NCBI GenBank assembly: GCA_963818925.1
Contig: CAWFTN010000001.1
Coordinates: forward strand, 1,302,001 to 1,366,000
Origin: JAMXLG01 sp963818925
GTDB taxonomy: Bacteria; Vulcanimicrobiota; Vulcanimicrobiia; Vulcanimicrobiales; Vulcanimicrobiaceae
DNA length: 64,000 nucleotides
Reading direction: 5' to 3'
Shown here: positions 33,701 to 43,349 of the stretch, piece by piece
Layout: every line of letters begins with the position of its first letter
Numbering within the stretch: position 1 is the first letter of the stretch
Position numbers and translations under genes: made by a program
Notes under the pieces: model-generated
Told to the model about the DNA's origin: nothing
What the model saw: only the letters and a program-made list of their open reading frames with translations
The model's database searches: none

Positions 33701-35713
33701 ATGGTCGATGCGCTGAGCATAGCGCAAGTACAAGGGTTGTTGGCGCACGCGCCACTGTTGTTCTTCAGCACGGATCGCGAATTCAAATTCCGCGCCGTCG
33801 CCGGAGCCCAAGTGGCTGCGCTGCATATCGACCCGCGTCTGGTCCTCGGACGTGATGCGACGCATTTCTTCGAGCGGCGCAAGCCTGCAGCCGGCGTAGC
33901 GCGGGCGTTTCACGCTGCGTGCCGCGGGCAGGACGCCGGGTTCACCTTCAGCCATCGGAACGTCGAGTACACGGCCCATCTCCATCCGGTCGTCGATCAG
34001 GGATCGACCATCGCGATCATCGGCGTCGCGACGCAGACGAATTCGCATTCGAGCGCCGAACTCGCCGTCGCGCAGCGGACTCTCCAGCATGCCGAAGCGA
34101 TCTCGAGTTTTGCCTCGTATACCGTCGATCTCGAAACGGAAGCCTGCGATATCACGCCCGGATTTGCTGCCCTCTTCGGCTTTCCGGCGGAAACACGCCG
34201 TATCCATTTCGGCGAGATGGTGGCACGGATTCATCCGGAAGACCGCTTGCGCTTCACACGCGCGCACGCCAAAGCGATCTCGCGCGCGCACGAATTGGAT
34301 TTTGAATACCGGGTCGTTCGTCCGGCGGGCGAGGTACGTCACGTCCGTTCACACACGTCGTACTTCCTCAACGATGCCGGCGTCGCGATACGCGGCGTCG
34401 GTGTCGTCCTCGACGAAACGCAAGCGGTCGAAGCGCAGGAGGGCCTGGAATATATCGCGCTACACGACGCGGTTACCGGCGTACTGAACCGCGCCGGTTT
34501 CGAGGGGGAGGCCCGAGCCGTTATTGCGGAATCCGAGGCAAGCCGCCGCGGCGTCGCGCTGCTCTTCATGGATCTCGACGGGTTCAGCGAGGTTAACGAC
34601 GTCGCCGGACACAGCACCGGCGATCAAATTCTTCGCGCGATCGCCGAGCGTCTTCGTTCGCTGCGGGCCGTCGACGACACGGTGGCACGCATGGGCGGCG
34701 ACGAGTTTGCATTGCTGTTGATGGACGTCCACGATCATCGCGAGGCCGAGGCGCGCGTCGCGGAAGTGCGCAATGTGCTCCGGCCGCCCGTACTCGTCGG
34801 CGGCGTTGAATACACTCTGACGGCGAGCATCGGTGTCGCGATGTTCAACGTGCACCAGACCGAACCGGCGCTGCTCACGCACGCGCACATGGCCATGCTC
34901 GGCGCAAAGGCCGCCGGCCGCTCGCGCGTCATGTGGTACACGCCCGATCTCGAACGCCTGATGACGATGCGTCATCGCATCGAGCGCGACTTGACCGCCT
35001 CGCTCGATCGCAATGAGCTCGCCGTTCATTACCAGCCGATCTATCATGCGAAAACCGGCGAGCTTTCTGCGGTCGAAGCACTGCTTCGCTGGCAGCATCC
35101 GGAACTCGGCATGATTGCACCCGCGTCGTTTCTCGACGTTGCGGTGCAGAGCGGCCAGCTGCCGCTCATCGGTGAATGGGTATTCGAAGAGGCATGTCGT
35201 ACGAGCGTCGCGCTTTCGCAGCGCTTCGGGCGTCCTATTCGCGTCAACGTCAATGTCTCCGCGGAGCAGCTGCAGACGCCGCACTTCAACGAACGCGCCT
35301 TCGATATCGCCGCCCGCGCCGGCATCAATCCGTCGCAGATTCAGATCGAAGTGACGGAACAATCCCTCATCAATGATGTGGAACTTGCAGCCAAAGTGCT
35401 GACGCGATTGCGTAACGATGGCTTCTCCATCGCGATCGATGATTTCGGAACGGGATACAATACGCTCAGTTATTTGAAGTCATATCCCGTTTCATGTTTG
35501 AAGATCGACCGGATGTTCGTGCGCGATTGCGAGGTCGACGACTATAGCCGCGCCATTTGCCGCTCGCTTACCGCGCTTGCGACCGCTCTCAATCTCATGG
35601 TGATCGGCGAAGGCATCGAAACGGCGGGCCAAGATGCCTTCCTGCGCGAGGCAGGTTGTCACGAGTTGCAGGGATTCTTTTACGGAAAGCCGGTCGCGCT
35701 TCATGATTTATGA
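33701..35713 (+). CDS. cytosolic PAS-PAS-GGDEF-EAL protein
   Basis: 670 residues with no membrane segment. Two PAS domains (about 5-110 and 117-245), then GGDEF (250-415; RMGGDEFALL) and EAL (420-665). EAL catalytic residues are present: VEALLRWQ, NVNVSAEQL, EVTEQSL, DDFGTGYNTLSYL and KIDRMF. A dual or switching c-di-GMP enzyme with an internal sensor, in contrast to the membrane GGDEF-EAL protein at 7950. It is 48 bases after the ThrE gene. Confidence 0.92.
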   Translation: MVDALSIAQVQGLLAHAPLLFFSTDREFKFRAVAGAQVAALHIDPRLVLGRDATHFFERRKPAAGVARAFHAACRGQDAGFTFSHRNVEYTAHLHPVVDQGSTIAIIGVATQTNSHSSAELAVAQRTLQHAEAISSFASYTVDLETEACDITPGFAALFGFPAETRRIHFGEMVARIHPEDRLRFTRAHAKAISRAHELDFEYRVVRPAGEVRHVRSHTSYFLNDAGVAIRGVGVVLDETQAVEAQEGLEYIALHDAVTGVLNRAGFEGEARAVIAESEASRRGVALLFMDLDGFSEVNDVAGHSTGDQILRAIAERLRSLRAVDDTVARMGGDEFALLLMDVHDHREAEARVAEVRNVLRPPVLVGGVEYTLTASIGVAMFNVHQTEPALLTHAHMAMLGAKAAGRSRVMWYTPDLERLMTMRHRIERDLTASLDRNELAVHYQPIYHAKTGELSAVEALLRWQHPELGMIAPASFLDVAVQSGQLPLIGEWVFEEACRTSVALSQRFGRPIRVNVNVSAEQLQTPHFNERAFDIAARAGINPSQIQIEVTEQSLINDVELAAKVLTRLRNDGFSIAIDDFGTGYNTLSYLKSYPVSCLKIDRMFVRDCEVDDYSRAICRSLTALATALNLMVIGEGIETAGQDAFLREAGCHELQGFFYGKPVALHDL

Positions 35714-35755
35714 CGCGGCGCATGGTACGCTCGAAAAAAAAATTGGAGCCGGTCC

Positions 35756-36832
35756 ATGCGCAGCTTTACCAGTTTACGTATCAGTCTAGCCGCATGCATC
35801 GTGTTTTCCGCGTGCACTAGCGCGCCGGACGCGATTCCTCCGCCGCCGCTTGCCACCGACGCTCGGACGGAAGTGATCCCGACGGCCGGTGTCAACACTA
35901 CGATACCGATTTTCCAGTCGTCGTTTGCCTTTCAGGGAAAAACGTTCACGTTCAAGATGGTCGGAAGCAATCCGTTCACCGCTCCGGCATCCGTTACGAT
36001 TCCGACGGAGATCATCCCGGTCGAACTGCACTTTGCAAACGGCGCAACGTTCGATCCTACAACGGCGGTGCATTCGATACAACAGTCGCCGATCTTTAAG
36101 ACCGGTGTGTATACCGCCGGAACGCTGCAGTTCGGCGACGCGCTGATGCGTTCCGAATTCTGGAACTTCGTCCACGCCAAGTCTTATCACGTGATTCTCG
36201 GTACGCCGGTCGTAGAACGGGTGATGGTTCTTAACGTTCCGGCTACAGACGGCTCCGTTGGAACGACATCCGGCGTGCGAACCGCCTTCCTGAAATCGCA
36301 ATATTTCCTCGATCCGAGCGGTATCGAGCAGCAGCTCCTGTCCTCATATCACGTTTCGCCCAAGACGCTCACGTTTTTCGCAGTGACCGATATGCGCGTG
36401 TTGGAAGAAAAAGGCACATGTTGTTATAACGGCTACCACACGTCGTACACCGTTCCCACGTCGACCGGCACGTCGACGTTCACGACGATCTGGGGAAACG
36501 TCTCCGCTTCAACGCCGACGGACCTTTCGCACGTTTCACACGAAGTCGCGGAGTGGCTGGATGATCCGTTCTACTCGCCGCCGGCGCAACTGGGATCCAC
36601 GGCGGCGCAATTCAATCGTGTGCCGATCTGGGTTCATCCCGTCACAAAAGCGTGTGTCAACAATCAGTTGGAGGTCGGCGATCCGCTCGTTACCGTGCAT
36701 TTCACGGTGAACGGCTTTACCGTGCAAGATGTGGCGTTTCTGTCGTGGTTCAGCCGGACGTCGCCCTCGATCGGTATCGACCATCGCTACGATCTGCTGG
36801 GAACGTTGGCCGCGCAAACGCGCGTCTGTTAG
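35756..36832 (+). CDS. secreted lipoprotein with HExxE-DP motif
   Basis: 358 residues. Lipoprotein signal with Cys20 (IVFSACTS). The mature part is beta-rich; at residue 262 it has SHEVAEWLDDP, a His-Glu-x-x-Glu followed by Asp-Pro, reminiscent of zinc-peptidase-like folds. A CCYNGYHTSY segment lies about 45 residues before it. A second lipoprotein at 48263 carries SHETFETISDP at nearly the same position. A metallopeptidase or carbohydrate-binding role is possible, not shown. It overlaps the next gene's stop by four bases. Confidence 0.7.
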   Translation: MRSFTSLRISLAACIVFSACTSAPDAIPPPPLATDARTEVIPTAGVNTTIPIFQSSFAFQGKTFTFKMVGSNPFTAPASVTIPTEIIPVELHFANGATFDPTTAVHSIQQSPIFKTGVYTAGTLQFGDALMRSEFWNFVHAKSYHVILGTPVVERVMVLNVPATDGSVGTTSGVRTAFLKSQYFLDPSGIEQQLLSSYHVSPKTLTFFAVTDMRVLEEKGTCCYNGYHTSYTVPTSTGTSTFTTIWGNVSASTPTDLSHVSHEVAEWLDDPFYSPPAQLGSTAAQFNRVPIWVHPVTKACVNNQLEVGDPLVTVHFTVNGFTVQDVAFLSWFSRTSPSIGIDHRYDLLGTLAAQTRVC

Positions 36833-37461
36833 GCGAACGCGGGCGGCTGACCCGCGGCGGCATAGGCGCGCTCGTCGTGGAGCATCGCCAGCGCGACGGC
36901 TGTGACGGCGTCTTTCTGCCAGATGCCTTTGAGCGTGGCGAAGTCGCCGTTATCGTTTTGCAGATGCCACGTTGGACGTTCGTCGGCGCCGGTCGCCGCG
37001 AGTCGCTTATTTCCGTCGAGGAGAATTTTGCGTACGCGTGGCTGCGACGCATGGCGATCGATCTCTTCCGCGCTAACGCCGGCGAACGACGCGGCGCGCG
37101 CATACGCTTCCGGCGCGCGGCCGACGAGAGCGGCTTGCTCCATTGCCGCTGACATCATTGCATGTGCCGCCTTGAGTTGATTGCCCGTAATCTCGCCCGC
37201 CACGAATGCGGCCGCGTTTGCGGTCCAGCTACCTACCAACGGCCCTTCGCACCAATCGGCCGTCAGTTGCATGTTGTACGCGCGGCTGCCGCGCTGATAG
37301 AACCAATGTTCCATCTCGTACGTAAATCCAAGCGGCGCACCGTCTTTCAGCGGTGCGTACACCAGCTCCAAATCGACGCCGAGATCGACCAGAGCGTACG
37401 CGGCCGGCATTGCGACTAAGCACCAATGGCTGACGACGTCGACGAACAACGTAGCCTTCAC
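36829..37461 (-). CDS. DsbA-family thioredoxin-fold protein with single Cys
   Basis: 210 residues. The beginning MKATLFVDVVSHWC places Cys14 where DsbA/HCCA-isomerase proteins have their active site, but the second Cys of a CxxC is absent (CLVA). The helical insertion and GNKRLAATGADERPTWHL stretch match the family. It may work like glutathione-dependent isomerases rather than as an oxidase. It follows priA on the same strand by 11 bases. Confidence 0.75.
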   Translation of the reverse strand: MKATLFVDVVSHWCLVAMPAAYALVDLGVDLELVYAPLKDGAPLGFTYEMEHWFYQRGSRAYNMQLTADWCEGPLVGSWTANAAAFVAGEITGNQLKAAHAMMSAAMEQAALVGRAPEAYARAASFAGVSAEEIDRHASQPRVRKILLDGNKRLAATGADERPTWHLQNDNGDFATLKGIWQKDAVTAVALAMLHDERAYAAAGQPPAFA

Positions 37462-37472
37462 GATATCTCTCC

Positions 37473-39857
37473 CTACGGATCGACGTTGACACTCAAGCGG
37501 GTGTCGCGGTCATTGCGCGCGAGCGGCAGAATATGCCTTCGAAGAACCTCACGCAACGCTTTTGGTTTCAGCGTCTTGAGCACGATGCGCATACGCCATT
37601 CATTGTTTAGCCGCGCAATCGGATACGGCGCCGGGCCGAGGACTTCCGCGCCGCCGGACGAGAGCAGAATGCCGGCATACCGCTCTGCGTGCGCGGTCGC
37701 TTTTTGCTTGCTTCGCGAAATGACGCCCAGATACACGAGGCGCACGAACGGCGGATAGCGCAACGCCCGCCGTTCGCCGAGTTCGGTTTCGGCGAACCCT
37801 TCGTAATCGTGGGCGGCGGAGAAAACGATCGCAGGATGCGCCGGCGAGTACGTTTGCACGATCGCTTCCCCGGGTCGTGCCCGGCCGCTGCGTCCACAAA
37901 CTTGCGCTATGAGCCCGAAGCTCCGTTCCGCGGCGCGGAAATCCGGAACATGCAAACCAACGTCCGCAGCGACCACACCGACGAGGGTCACGGTCGGAAA
38001 GTCGAGCCCTTTGGCAACCATCTGAGTCCCGACGAGCACGTCGCCCGATTCTTCGAATTCAGAAAGAATGCGGGCGTGATCACCGACACGTGTCGTCGTG
38101 TCGGAATCCATGCGAAGCACGCGCGCCGACGGATAAAGCCTCAGCACTTCTTCCGCAACGCGTTCCGTCCCGACGCCGAATTCTCGAATGGTCGGCATGC
38201 CGCACGTCGGACAATTCGCGGGAATGGGCTGCTGGTGATCGCAATAGTGGCACCGCAACAGCCCTTCGCTTCGGTGCGCCGCGAGAGAAACGTCGCAGCG
38301 CGGACACTCGGGTACGAAGCCACACGTGCGGCACAGCACAAAGCCGGCGCTCCCCCGACGGTTGACGAACAGGACCGTCTTCTCGTTGCGTTCCAGCCGG
38401 TCCGAAAGCGCTTCGGTAAGCGCGGTACTAAAAATGCGTTTATTGCCGGCTTCGAATTCCTTGGCCAGATCGACGATCGTGACGTCCGGCATCGGCTGCG
38501 CCGTTGCGCGTTCGCTCAGGGTGATCAGCGCAATGCGCTGGCGACGCGCCGCTTCGTAACTCTCGAGCGACGGTGTGGCGCTTCCCAATAGCAACAGTCC
38601 GCCGGCGGCGCGCATGCGCTCGCGCGCGACCGCGACGGCGTGATATCGCGGAACCGTATCTTGCTTGTACGACGTCTCGTGCGCTTCGTCGATGACGAGC
38701 AGCCGGACGTCGCGCAGCGGCGCAAAGACCGCGCTCCGCGCGCCGACGACGACGTCGATTTCGTCTCGCATACACGCTTGCCACGCTTCAAACCGCTCGC
38801 GTTCGGAGAGTGCCGAATGCAAGACCGCAACGCGGTCGCCGAACGCATCTTCGAACCGCCGAGCCGTCTGCGGCGTGAGCGAAATCTCCGGCACCAATAC
38901 GATCGCGCGTCCGCCGTCGCGCACGACGCGCTTGATCGCCTCGACGTACACGTAGGTCTTCCCGCTTCCCGTCACGCCGTGAATCAACGCTTCGGCAAAG
39001 GCACGGGCATCGAGCCAACCGGCGATTCGCTCGAGCGCACCGGCTTGTTCGCTCGTCGGCGCAAATGGCGCCTCGGGAATCAGCGATCGCGTACGTTCGT
39101 GCGCCGGCGAAACTTCGCGCTCTTCGAGAGCGCCCGCTTTGACCGCGCGCGCAATGACGGCGTTCGAGAATCCGGCCAGAAGCGCATCGGCGCGTGGCAC
39201 GCCGGGCGCATCATTCACAAATGCGAGCAGCGCCCGAGCCTTCGTTCCGCGCAGCGTGCCGTCGCGCGGATAGAGCACGCGAATGCGGTACACTTGCGTC
39301 TTGGGATCGACGAGGCGACGCTCGCGCCGCAATTCACCGCTTTTAACGAGCGTTTGCATGTGGCGCAGCAGCGCAGCGCGATCGCCGGTGCGCCGCGCTT
39401 CGGGATGGCGAAGCAGCGTCTCGAGACCGAAGGCCTCCGTCATATCATCCCAAATGAGCCGCACCAGCCGGGCGGGTACCGAGGGATAGCGTTGTGGATT
39501 CGCTTGCGTAACCGTACGCGCAAACGAGTCCACCATCCGCGGCACGGCCGCCGACAACACAACGGCAGAGAGTGCGTCGCCGAGCGTGCAGAGATAATAG
39601 TCAGCAATGAAGCGCGCGAGATGCAGCCCCGTTTCGTCGAACGCGCGCGGCACGTCGAGCTTTTCGATAACGGTCTTGAGCTTGGCGTCGCCCGGCGCCT
39701 CTCGTATCTCCGAAACGACAAAGGCAACGACTTCGCGATTGCCGAGCGGAACGCGAATCACATCGCCGATACGCAATTCAAGCTCGCCTGCATCGTAGGT
39801 CAACGGCAGATCGAAACGCGACGAGCGAATCGCCGCGAGCGCATCAACGGCGCGCAC
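37473..39857 (-). CDS. priA: primosomal replication restart helicase PriA
   Basis: 794 residues, full length. N-terminal DNA-binding domains (1-210), Walker A GVTGSGKTYVY, DEAH box (VIDEAHETSYKQD), and the zinc clusters CRTCGFVPECPRCDVSLAAH and CHYCDHQ..CPTCGM between helicase lobes. Helicase motifs V/VI in QMVAKGLDFPTVTLVG and QVCGRSGRA. Restarts stalled forks. It is 12 bases after aroB on the same strand. Confidence 0.96.
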   Translation of the reverse strand: MRAVDALAAIRSSRFDLPLTYDAGELELRIGDVIRVPLGNREVVAFVVSEIREAPGDAKLKTVIEKLDVPRAFDETGLHLARFIADYYLCTLGDALSAVVLSAAVPRMVDSFARTVTQANPQRYPSVPARLVRLIWDDMTEAFGLETLLRHPEARRTGDRAALLRHMQTLVKSGELRRERRLVDPKTQVYRIRVLYPRDGTLRGTKARALLAFVNDAPGVPRADALLAGFSNAVIARAVKAGALEEREVSPAHERTRSLIPEAPFAPTSEQAGALERIAGWLDARAFAEALIHGVTGSGKTYVYVEAIKRVVRDGGRAIVLVPEISLTPQTARRFEDAFGDRVAVLHSALSERERFEAWQACMRDEIDVVVGARSAVFAPLRDVRLLVIDEAHETSYKQDTVPRYHAVAVARERMRAAGGLLLLGSATPSLESYEAARRQRIALITLSERATAQPMPDVTIVDLAKEFEAGNKRIFSTALTEALSDRLERNEKTVLFVNRRGSAGFVLCRTCGFVPECPRCDVSLAAHRSEGLLRCHYCDHQQPIPANCPTCGMPTIREFGVGTERVAEEVLRLYPSARVLRMDSDTTTRVGDHARILSEFEESGDVLVGTQMVAKGLDFPTVTLVGVVAADVGLHVPDFRAAERSFGLIAQVCGRSGRARPGEAIVQTYSPAHPAIVFSAAHDYEGFAETELGERRALRYPPFVRLVYLGVISRSKQKATAHAERYAGILLSSGGAEVLGPAPYPIARLNNEWRMRIVLKTLKPKALREVLRRHILPLARNDRDTRLSVNVDP

Positions 39858-39869
39858 GCGCGATCACCG

Positions 39870-40961
39870 TTAGCCGAACGATTCGGGCGAGCGCTGCAGC
39901 CGCGTGAGAACTGCTTTCACGGCCCGGTCCGGCACCTCAATGCCGTATTCGACGTCGCCGATGGCACGCGGCAACACGAAGCGCAGCTTGCCGTCGCGCT
40001 TCTTCTTGTCGCTCTGCATCGCGGCGAACGCCTCGTCGGCGTCGACCGAGGTCGAGAGGGGCATTCCGAGGAGCGCCATCGTCGCGAGCACGCGCAGATG
40101 TTCTTCTTCCGAATATCGTCCGGTTCGCATTGCCAGCAAGCCTGCTGCCCGCAGCCCGAGCGCAACGCCGACGCCGTGCGAGACGCGATACTCGCTTGCC
40201 GCTTCGAGCGCATGACCGAACGTGTGGCCGAGATTGAGCAGCGCGCGGATTCCGGATTCCTCGCGATCGTCCGCGACGATCATCGTCTTCACCTTGATTG
40301 CCTCTGCGACGATATCGAGCCACGGCCAGCGCCAGAACGGATGCGGCGCGAGCGCCTCGATCGATTCATAGAAGTCGTCGCCCTCGATAACGGCCGCTTT
40401 CAAAATCTCGGCGAGGCCTTCTCGAATTTGACGATACGGCAGCGTTTGCAGCGCATTGATGTGCGCGAAGACGGCGACGGGATCGCGAAAGAGGCCCGCA
40501 ATATTCTTGCCGCGACGCAGATCGACACCGGTCTTGCCACCGATCGACGCGTCGACCATCGCTACGAGGGTCGTCGCAACGTGCATGTACGGAACGCCGC
40601 GCATATATGTTGCGGCAGCGAAACCGAACAGATCGCTCGCAACGCCACCGCCGACGCCGATGACGAGCGTGCCTCGATCAGCACGCGCCTCCAGCAGCGC
40701 CTCATGCACCCGTTCGACCGTCGAAAGACGTTTGCGCGGCTCGCCGAGCGGAAACGCGCAGACGCCCGTCGCGCCCTTCTGTCCAGCAATTTCCCGCGCC
40801 AGTTTCACGACGTCCGGATTTGAATCCGCAAGAACGATGAACGGCTGAGCGCGATGTTGCAAGAACGTCGCGATCGCCGGAAGCGTGTCGTCACCGATAC
40901 AGAGGGGATAGGCGAGATCGGTGTTGACGATTAAATCGCGATCTTCTTCTTGTGCAGCCAC
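39870..40961 (-). CDS. aroB: 3-dehydroquinate synthase
   Basis: 363 residues. Converts DAHP to 3-dehydroquinate, second step of the shikimate pathway. NAD- and metal-binding signatures are visible (GVGGGVASDLFGFAA, RGVPYMHVATTLVAMVDASI, GGKTGVDL, LNLGHTFGHALEA). GTG start at 40961, giving a 31-base overlap with aroK. Part of aroC-aroK-aroB-priA on the minus strand. Confidence 0.96.
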   Translation of the reverse strand: MAAQEEDRDLIVNTDLAYPLCIGDDTLPAIATFLQHRAQPFIVLADSNPDVVKLAREIAGQKGATGVCAFPLGEPRKRLSTVERVHEALLEARADRGTLVIGVGGGVASDLFGFAAATYMRGVPYMHVATTLVAMVDASIGGKTGVDLRRGKNIAGLFRDPVAVFAHINALQTLPYRQIREGLAEILKAAVIEGDDFYESIEALAPHPFWRWPWLDIVAEAIKVKTMIVADDREESGIRALLNLGHTFGHALEAASEYRVSHGVGVALGLRAAGLLAMRTGRYSEEEHLRVLATMALLGMPLSTSVDADEAFAAMQSDKKKRDGKLRFVLPRAIGDVEYGIEVPDRAVKAVLTRLQRSPESFG

Positions 40962-41455
40962 TCGACGATCGTATCAACGATTTGGGTAGTGCTCATGCCG
41001 TCCGCTTCGACGACGAAATCAGCCTGTGCATATTCCGGCATGCGCTTCGTGTAGAGTTCCTTGATCTTCGAGAGGGCCGGAGCCGGGCCGAGCAGCGGCC
41101 GCACGCGTTTGCTCTTGTGCAGACGCTCCGAAACTTGCTCCGGAGAGATTTTGACGAAGACCCGATACGCGCGCTTCTTCAGCAGTTTTGACGTCGGCTC
41201 ATGCGTGAGCGCGCCACCGCCGAGTGCAACGACGCCCGGATCTCCGTCCGCCAAGACCTGCGACACGGCATCCAGCTCGTACGCGCGAAACGCCTTTTCG
41301 CCTTCGTTGTAAAAGATGTCCGAGACGTCGCCGTGCTCTCGCACGACCAGTTCGTCGGTATCAAAGAATGCGCACTTCAGCTTTCGAGCCAGCTTTTTGC
41401 CGATCGTGGATTTACCCGCGGCCATGAAGCCGACGAGCGCAACGTGTTGTTTCAT
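40931..41455 (-). CDS. aroK: shikimate kinase
   Basis: 174 residues. P-loop GFMAAGKSTIGKKLA (9-23), DTDELV (Asp pair for shikimate/Mg), and GGGALTHEPTSKLL. Phosphorylates shikimate. It overlaps aroC by four bases and aroB by 31, so the three shikimate genes should be translated together. Confidence 0.95.
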   Translation of the reverse strand: MKQHVALVGFMAAGKSTIGKKLARKLKCAFFDTDELVVREHGDVSDIFYNEGEKAFRAYELDAVSQVLADGDPGVVALGGGALTHEPTSKLLKKRAYRVFVKISPEQVSERLHKSKRVRPLLGPAPALSKIKELYTKRMPEYAQADFVVEADGMSTTQIVDTIVEWLHKKKIAI

Positions 41456-42615
41456 ACGCCCTCCTGATGCGTCGCGAAAAGCGCCGCAGCGGCGGCGTTC
41501 GCGCGCTGTATGTTATCGAGGGTTTCTTCGATGGAATCGCCGCCGTACTTATCCAGTACGGGACCGGCGAGTGCGAGGCGCACCATCGCTTCGCCGACGA
41601 TTGCCGCCGCGGGTACGACGCAGACATCGCTGCGTACGATCGTCGCCGGCGCATCTCGTCCTTCGTGCAGATTGACGGACGGCAAGGCCTTCATCAACGT
41701 CGGAATTGGTTTCACCGAAACGCGCAGCGTGACGGACTGGCCGTTGCTCATGCCGCCTTCGATTCCACCTGCGCGGTTGCTGCCGCGTTCGACGTTTCCG
41801 TCGCGCAGCGCAAAGACGTCGTGCGCTTCCGAACCCGGCTTCGACGCAACGTCGGCGCCGAGCCCGACCTCGACCGCTTTCACGGTTTGTGTCCCCATGA
41901 GCGCACCGGCGAGTACGCCGTCAAGACGCGTATCGGGTTGACGATTGCTGCCCACACCGGCCGGAAGACCATCAACACGAATGATGAATTGGCCGCCGAG
42001 CGTGTCACCTGCTGCTTTTGCCGCGTCGATTGCTGCGATCATTGCGCTTGCCGCCGCGGAATCGGGACAGCGAACATCGCTTGCTTCGACATCCTCTTGC
42101 GACCAATCATCGAGATCGGGCGCCGCAACGTCGCCAATGCGGTAAACATAGCTGCGGGTCGTGACGCCGAGCGCGGCAAGAAACTGCGCGCAAACGGCGC
42201 CAAGCGCAACGCGCATCGTCGTTTCCCGCGCGCTAGCCCGCTCGAGAACGTTGCGCAGGTCGCGATGCCGGTATTTCAACGCGCCGGCATAGTCGGCGTG
42301 GCCGGGACGCGGGTTCGTCAGCGGTTTGCCGCTTCCGGTTAGCGGATCCATCAATGCGCGAACGTTTTCGAAGTCGCGGTTACGTACGATGACGGCGATC
42401 GGCGATCCCAACGTTTCGCTGCCACGAACGCCCGCGAGAAATTCAATCTCGTCACGTTCGATCTTCATGCGGCCGCCGCGTCCGTATCCGCCTTGACGGC
42501 GTGCAAGCGTGTCGTTAATTTCTTCAACGTTCAGCCGAATGTGCGCGGGCAATCCATCGAGGATGCCGACGAGTGCAGGTCCGTGAGATTCGCCCGCGGT
42601 GAGATACCGGAACAC
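41452..42615 (-). CDS. aroC: chorismate synthase
   Basis: 387 residues, GTG start. FMN-dependent final step to chorismate. Family motifs include GESHGPALVGILDGLPA at the N-terminus, RRQGGYGRGGRM, the Ala-Ser-Ala-Arg-Glu-Thr stretch (RASARETTMRVALGAV) and GGMSNGQSVTLRVSVKPIPT. First gene of the aro run; a divergent gene starts 60 bases upstream. Confidence 0.96.
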   Translation of the reverse strand: MFRYLTAGESHGPALVGILDGLPAHIRLNVEEINDTLARRQGGYGRGGRMKIERDEIEFLAGVRGSETLGSPIAVIVRNRDFENVRALMDPLTGSGKPLTNPRPGHADYAGALKYRHRDLRNVLERASARETTMRVALGAVCAQFLAALGVTTRSYVYRIGDVAAPDLDDWSQEDVEASDVRCPDSAAASAMIAAIDAAKAAGDTLGGQFIIRVDGLPAGVGSNRQPDTRLDGVLAGALMGTQTVKAVEVGLGADVASKPGSEAHDVFALRDGNVERGSNRAGGIEGGMSNGQSVTLRVSVKPIPTLMKALPSVNLHEGRDAPATIVRSDVCVVPAAAIVGEAMVRLALAGPVLDKYGGDSIEETLDNIQRANAAAAALFATHQEGV

Positions 42616-42675
42616 CCGAATTACCTTGGCTGCCTACTTTGATGCCGCCTGCGCCCTGGGTACGACCGTTGTACT

Positions 42676-43284
42676 ATGGCACAAGAGTTACAAGGCATGC
42701 GCGTTGCGATCTTACTCGACGATGCATTCGAACAAGCAGAAATGGTCGAACCGAGAAAAGCCCTTGATAGCGCGGGTGCAAAGACGGTTCTGATCTCCAA
42801 ACACACGCCGCAAGTGCAGGGCTGGAATCATCACACGCCGGCGGAGACGTTCCAGGTCGATATGTCGCTCGAAGAGGCGAATCCCGAGGATTTCGACGCA
42901 TTGGTGCTGCCGGGCGGAGTTGTCAACGCCGACAAACTGCGGACAGAACAAAAAGCCGTGCAGTTCGTCAAACGGATGGCGCAGGCCGGAAAGCCGATCG
43001 CCGCGATTTGTCATGCCCCATGGATTCTGATCGAGGCGGGCTTGGTCAACGGTCGCAAGATGACGTCGTGGCCGTCACTGCACACCGACATTCGCAATGC
43101 CGGCGGCCAATGGGTCGACGAGGTGATGGTAGAGTCGCCGGGCATGGTCACGAGTCGCAAACCGGACGACATCCCAACATTTAATCCCGCAATGATCCGG
43201 CTCTTCGCAAATATCGCCGGCAAGGAATCGCGGGCCGAAATCGGGAGCGTTCAGCAAAACCGCGCGCAGGCACCGACCTCGTAG
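42676..43284 (+). CDS. PfpI/DJ-1-type glutamine amidotransferase-like protein
   Basis: 202 residues. Nucleophile Cys112-His113 in IAAICHAPWILIEAGLVNGR, with Glu18/20 near the acid position (LLDDAFEQAEM) and the PfpI layout LVLPGGVVNADKLR. Such proteins act as deglycases or stress-related hydrolases; YraA/PfpI is the nearest named group. The region ends in a bidirectional terminator shared with HU. Confidence 0.88.
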   Translation: MAQELQGMRVAILLDDAFEQAEMVEPRKALDSAGAKTVLISKHTPQVQGWNHHTPAETFQVDMSLEEANPEDFDALVLPGGVVNADKLRTEQKAVQFVKRMAQAGKPIAAICHAPWILIEAGLVNGRKMTSWPSLHTDIRNAGGQWVDEVMVESPGMVTSRKPDDIPTFNPAMIRLFANIAGKESRAEIGSVQQNRAQAPTS

Positions 43285-43307
43285 ACGCGCCCGTGAAAAC
43301 GGAAAAA

Positions 43308-43341
43308 GAGCCGCCCGGGCGACCGGGCGACTCGTGTTTTT
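43308..43341. terminator. bidirectional terminator between pfpI-like gene and HU gene
   Basis: An 11-position stem GAGCCGCCCGG/CCGGGCGACTC (one C-A mismatch) with a GCGA loop. It is followed by TTTTTA on the plus strand, after three bases, and by TTTTTCC on the minus strand. It lies between two convergent genes. Confidence 0.85.
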
Positions 43342-43349
43342 ACCGGAAA

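Noticed and set aside
38640..40823. 727-codon plus-strand frame opposite priA and aroB
   Set aside because: It runs antisense through two certain genes and has Arg/His-rich composition typical of shadow frames.
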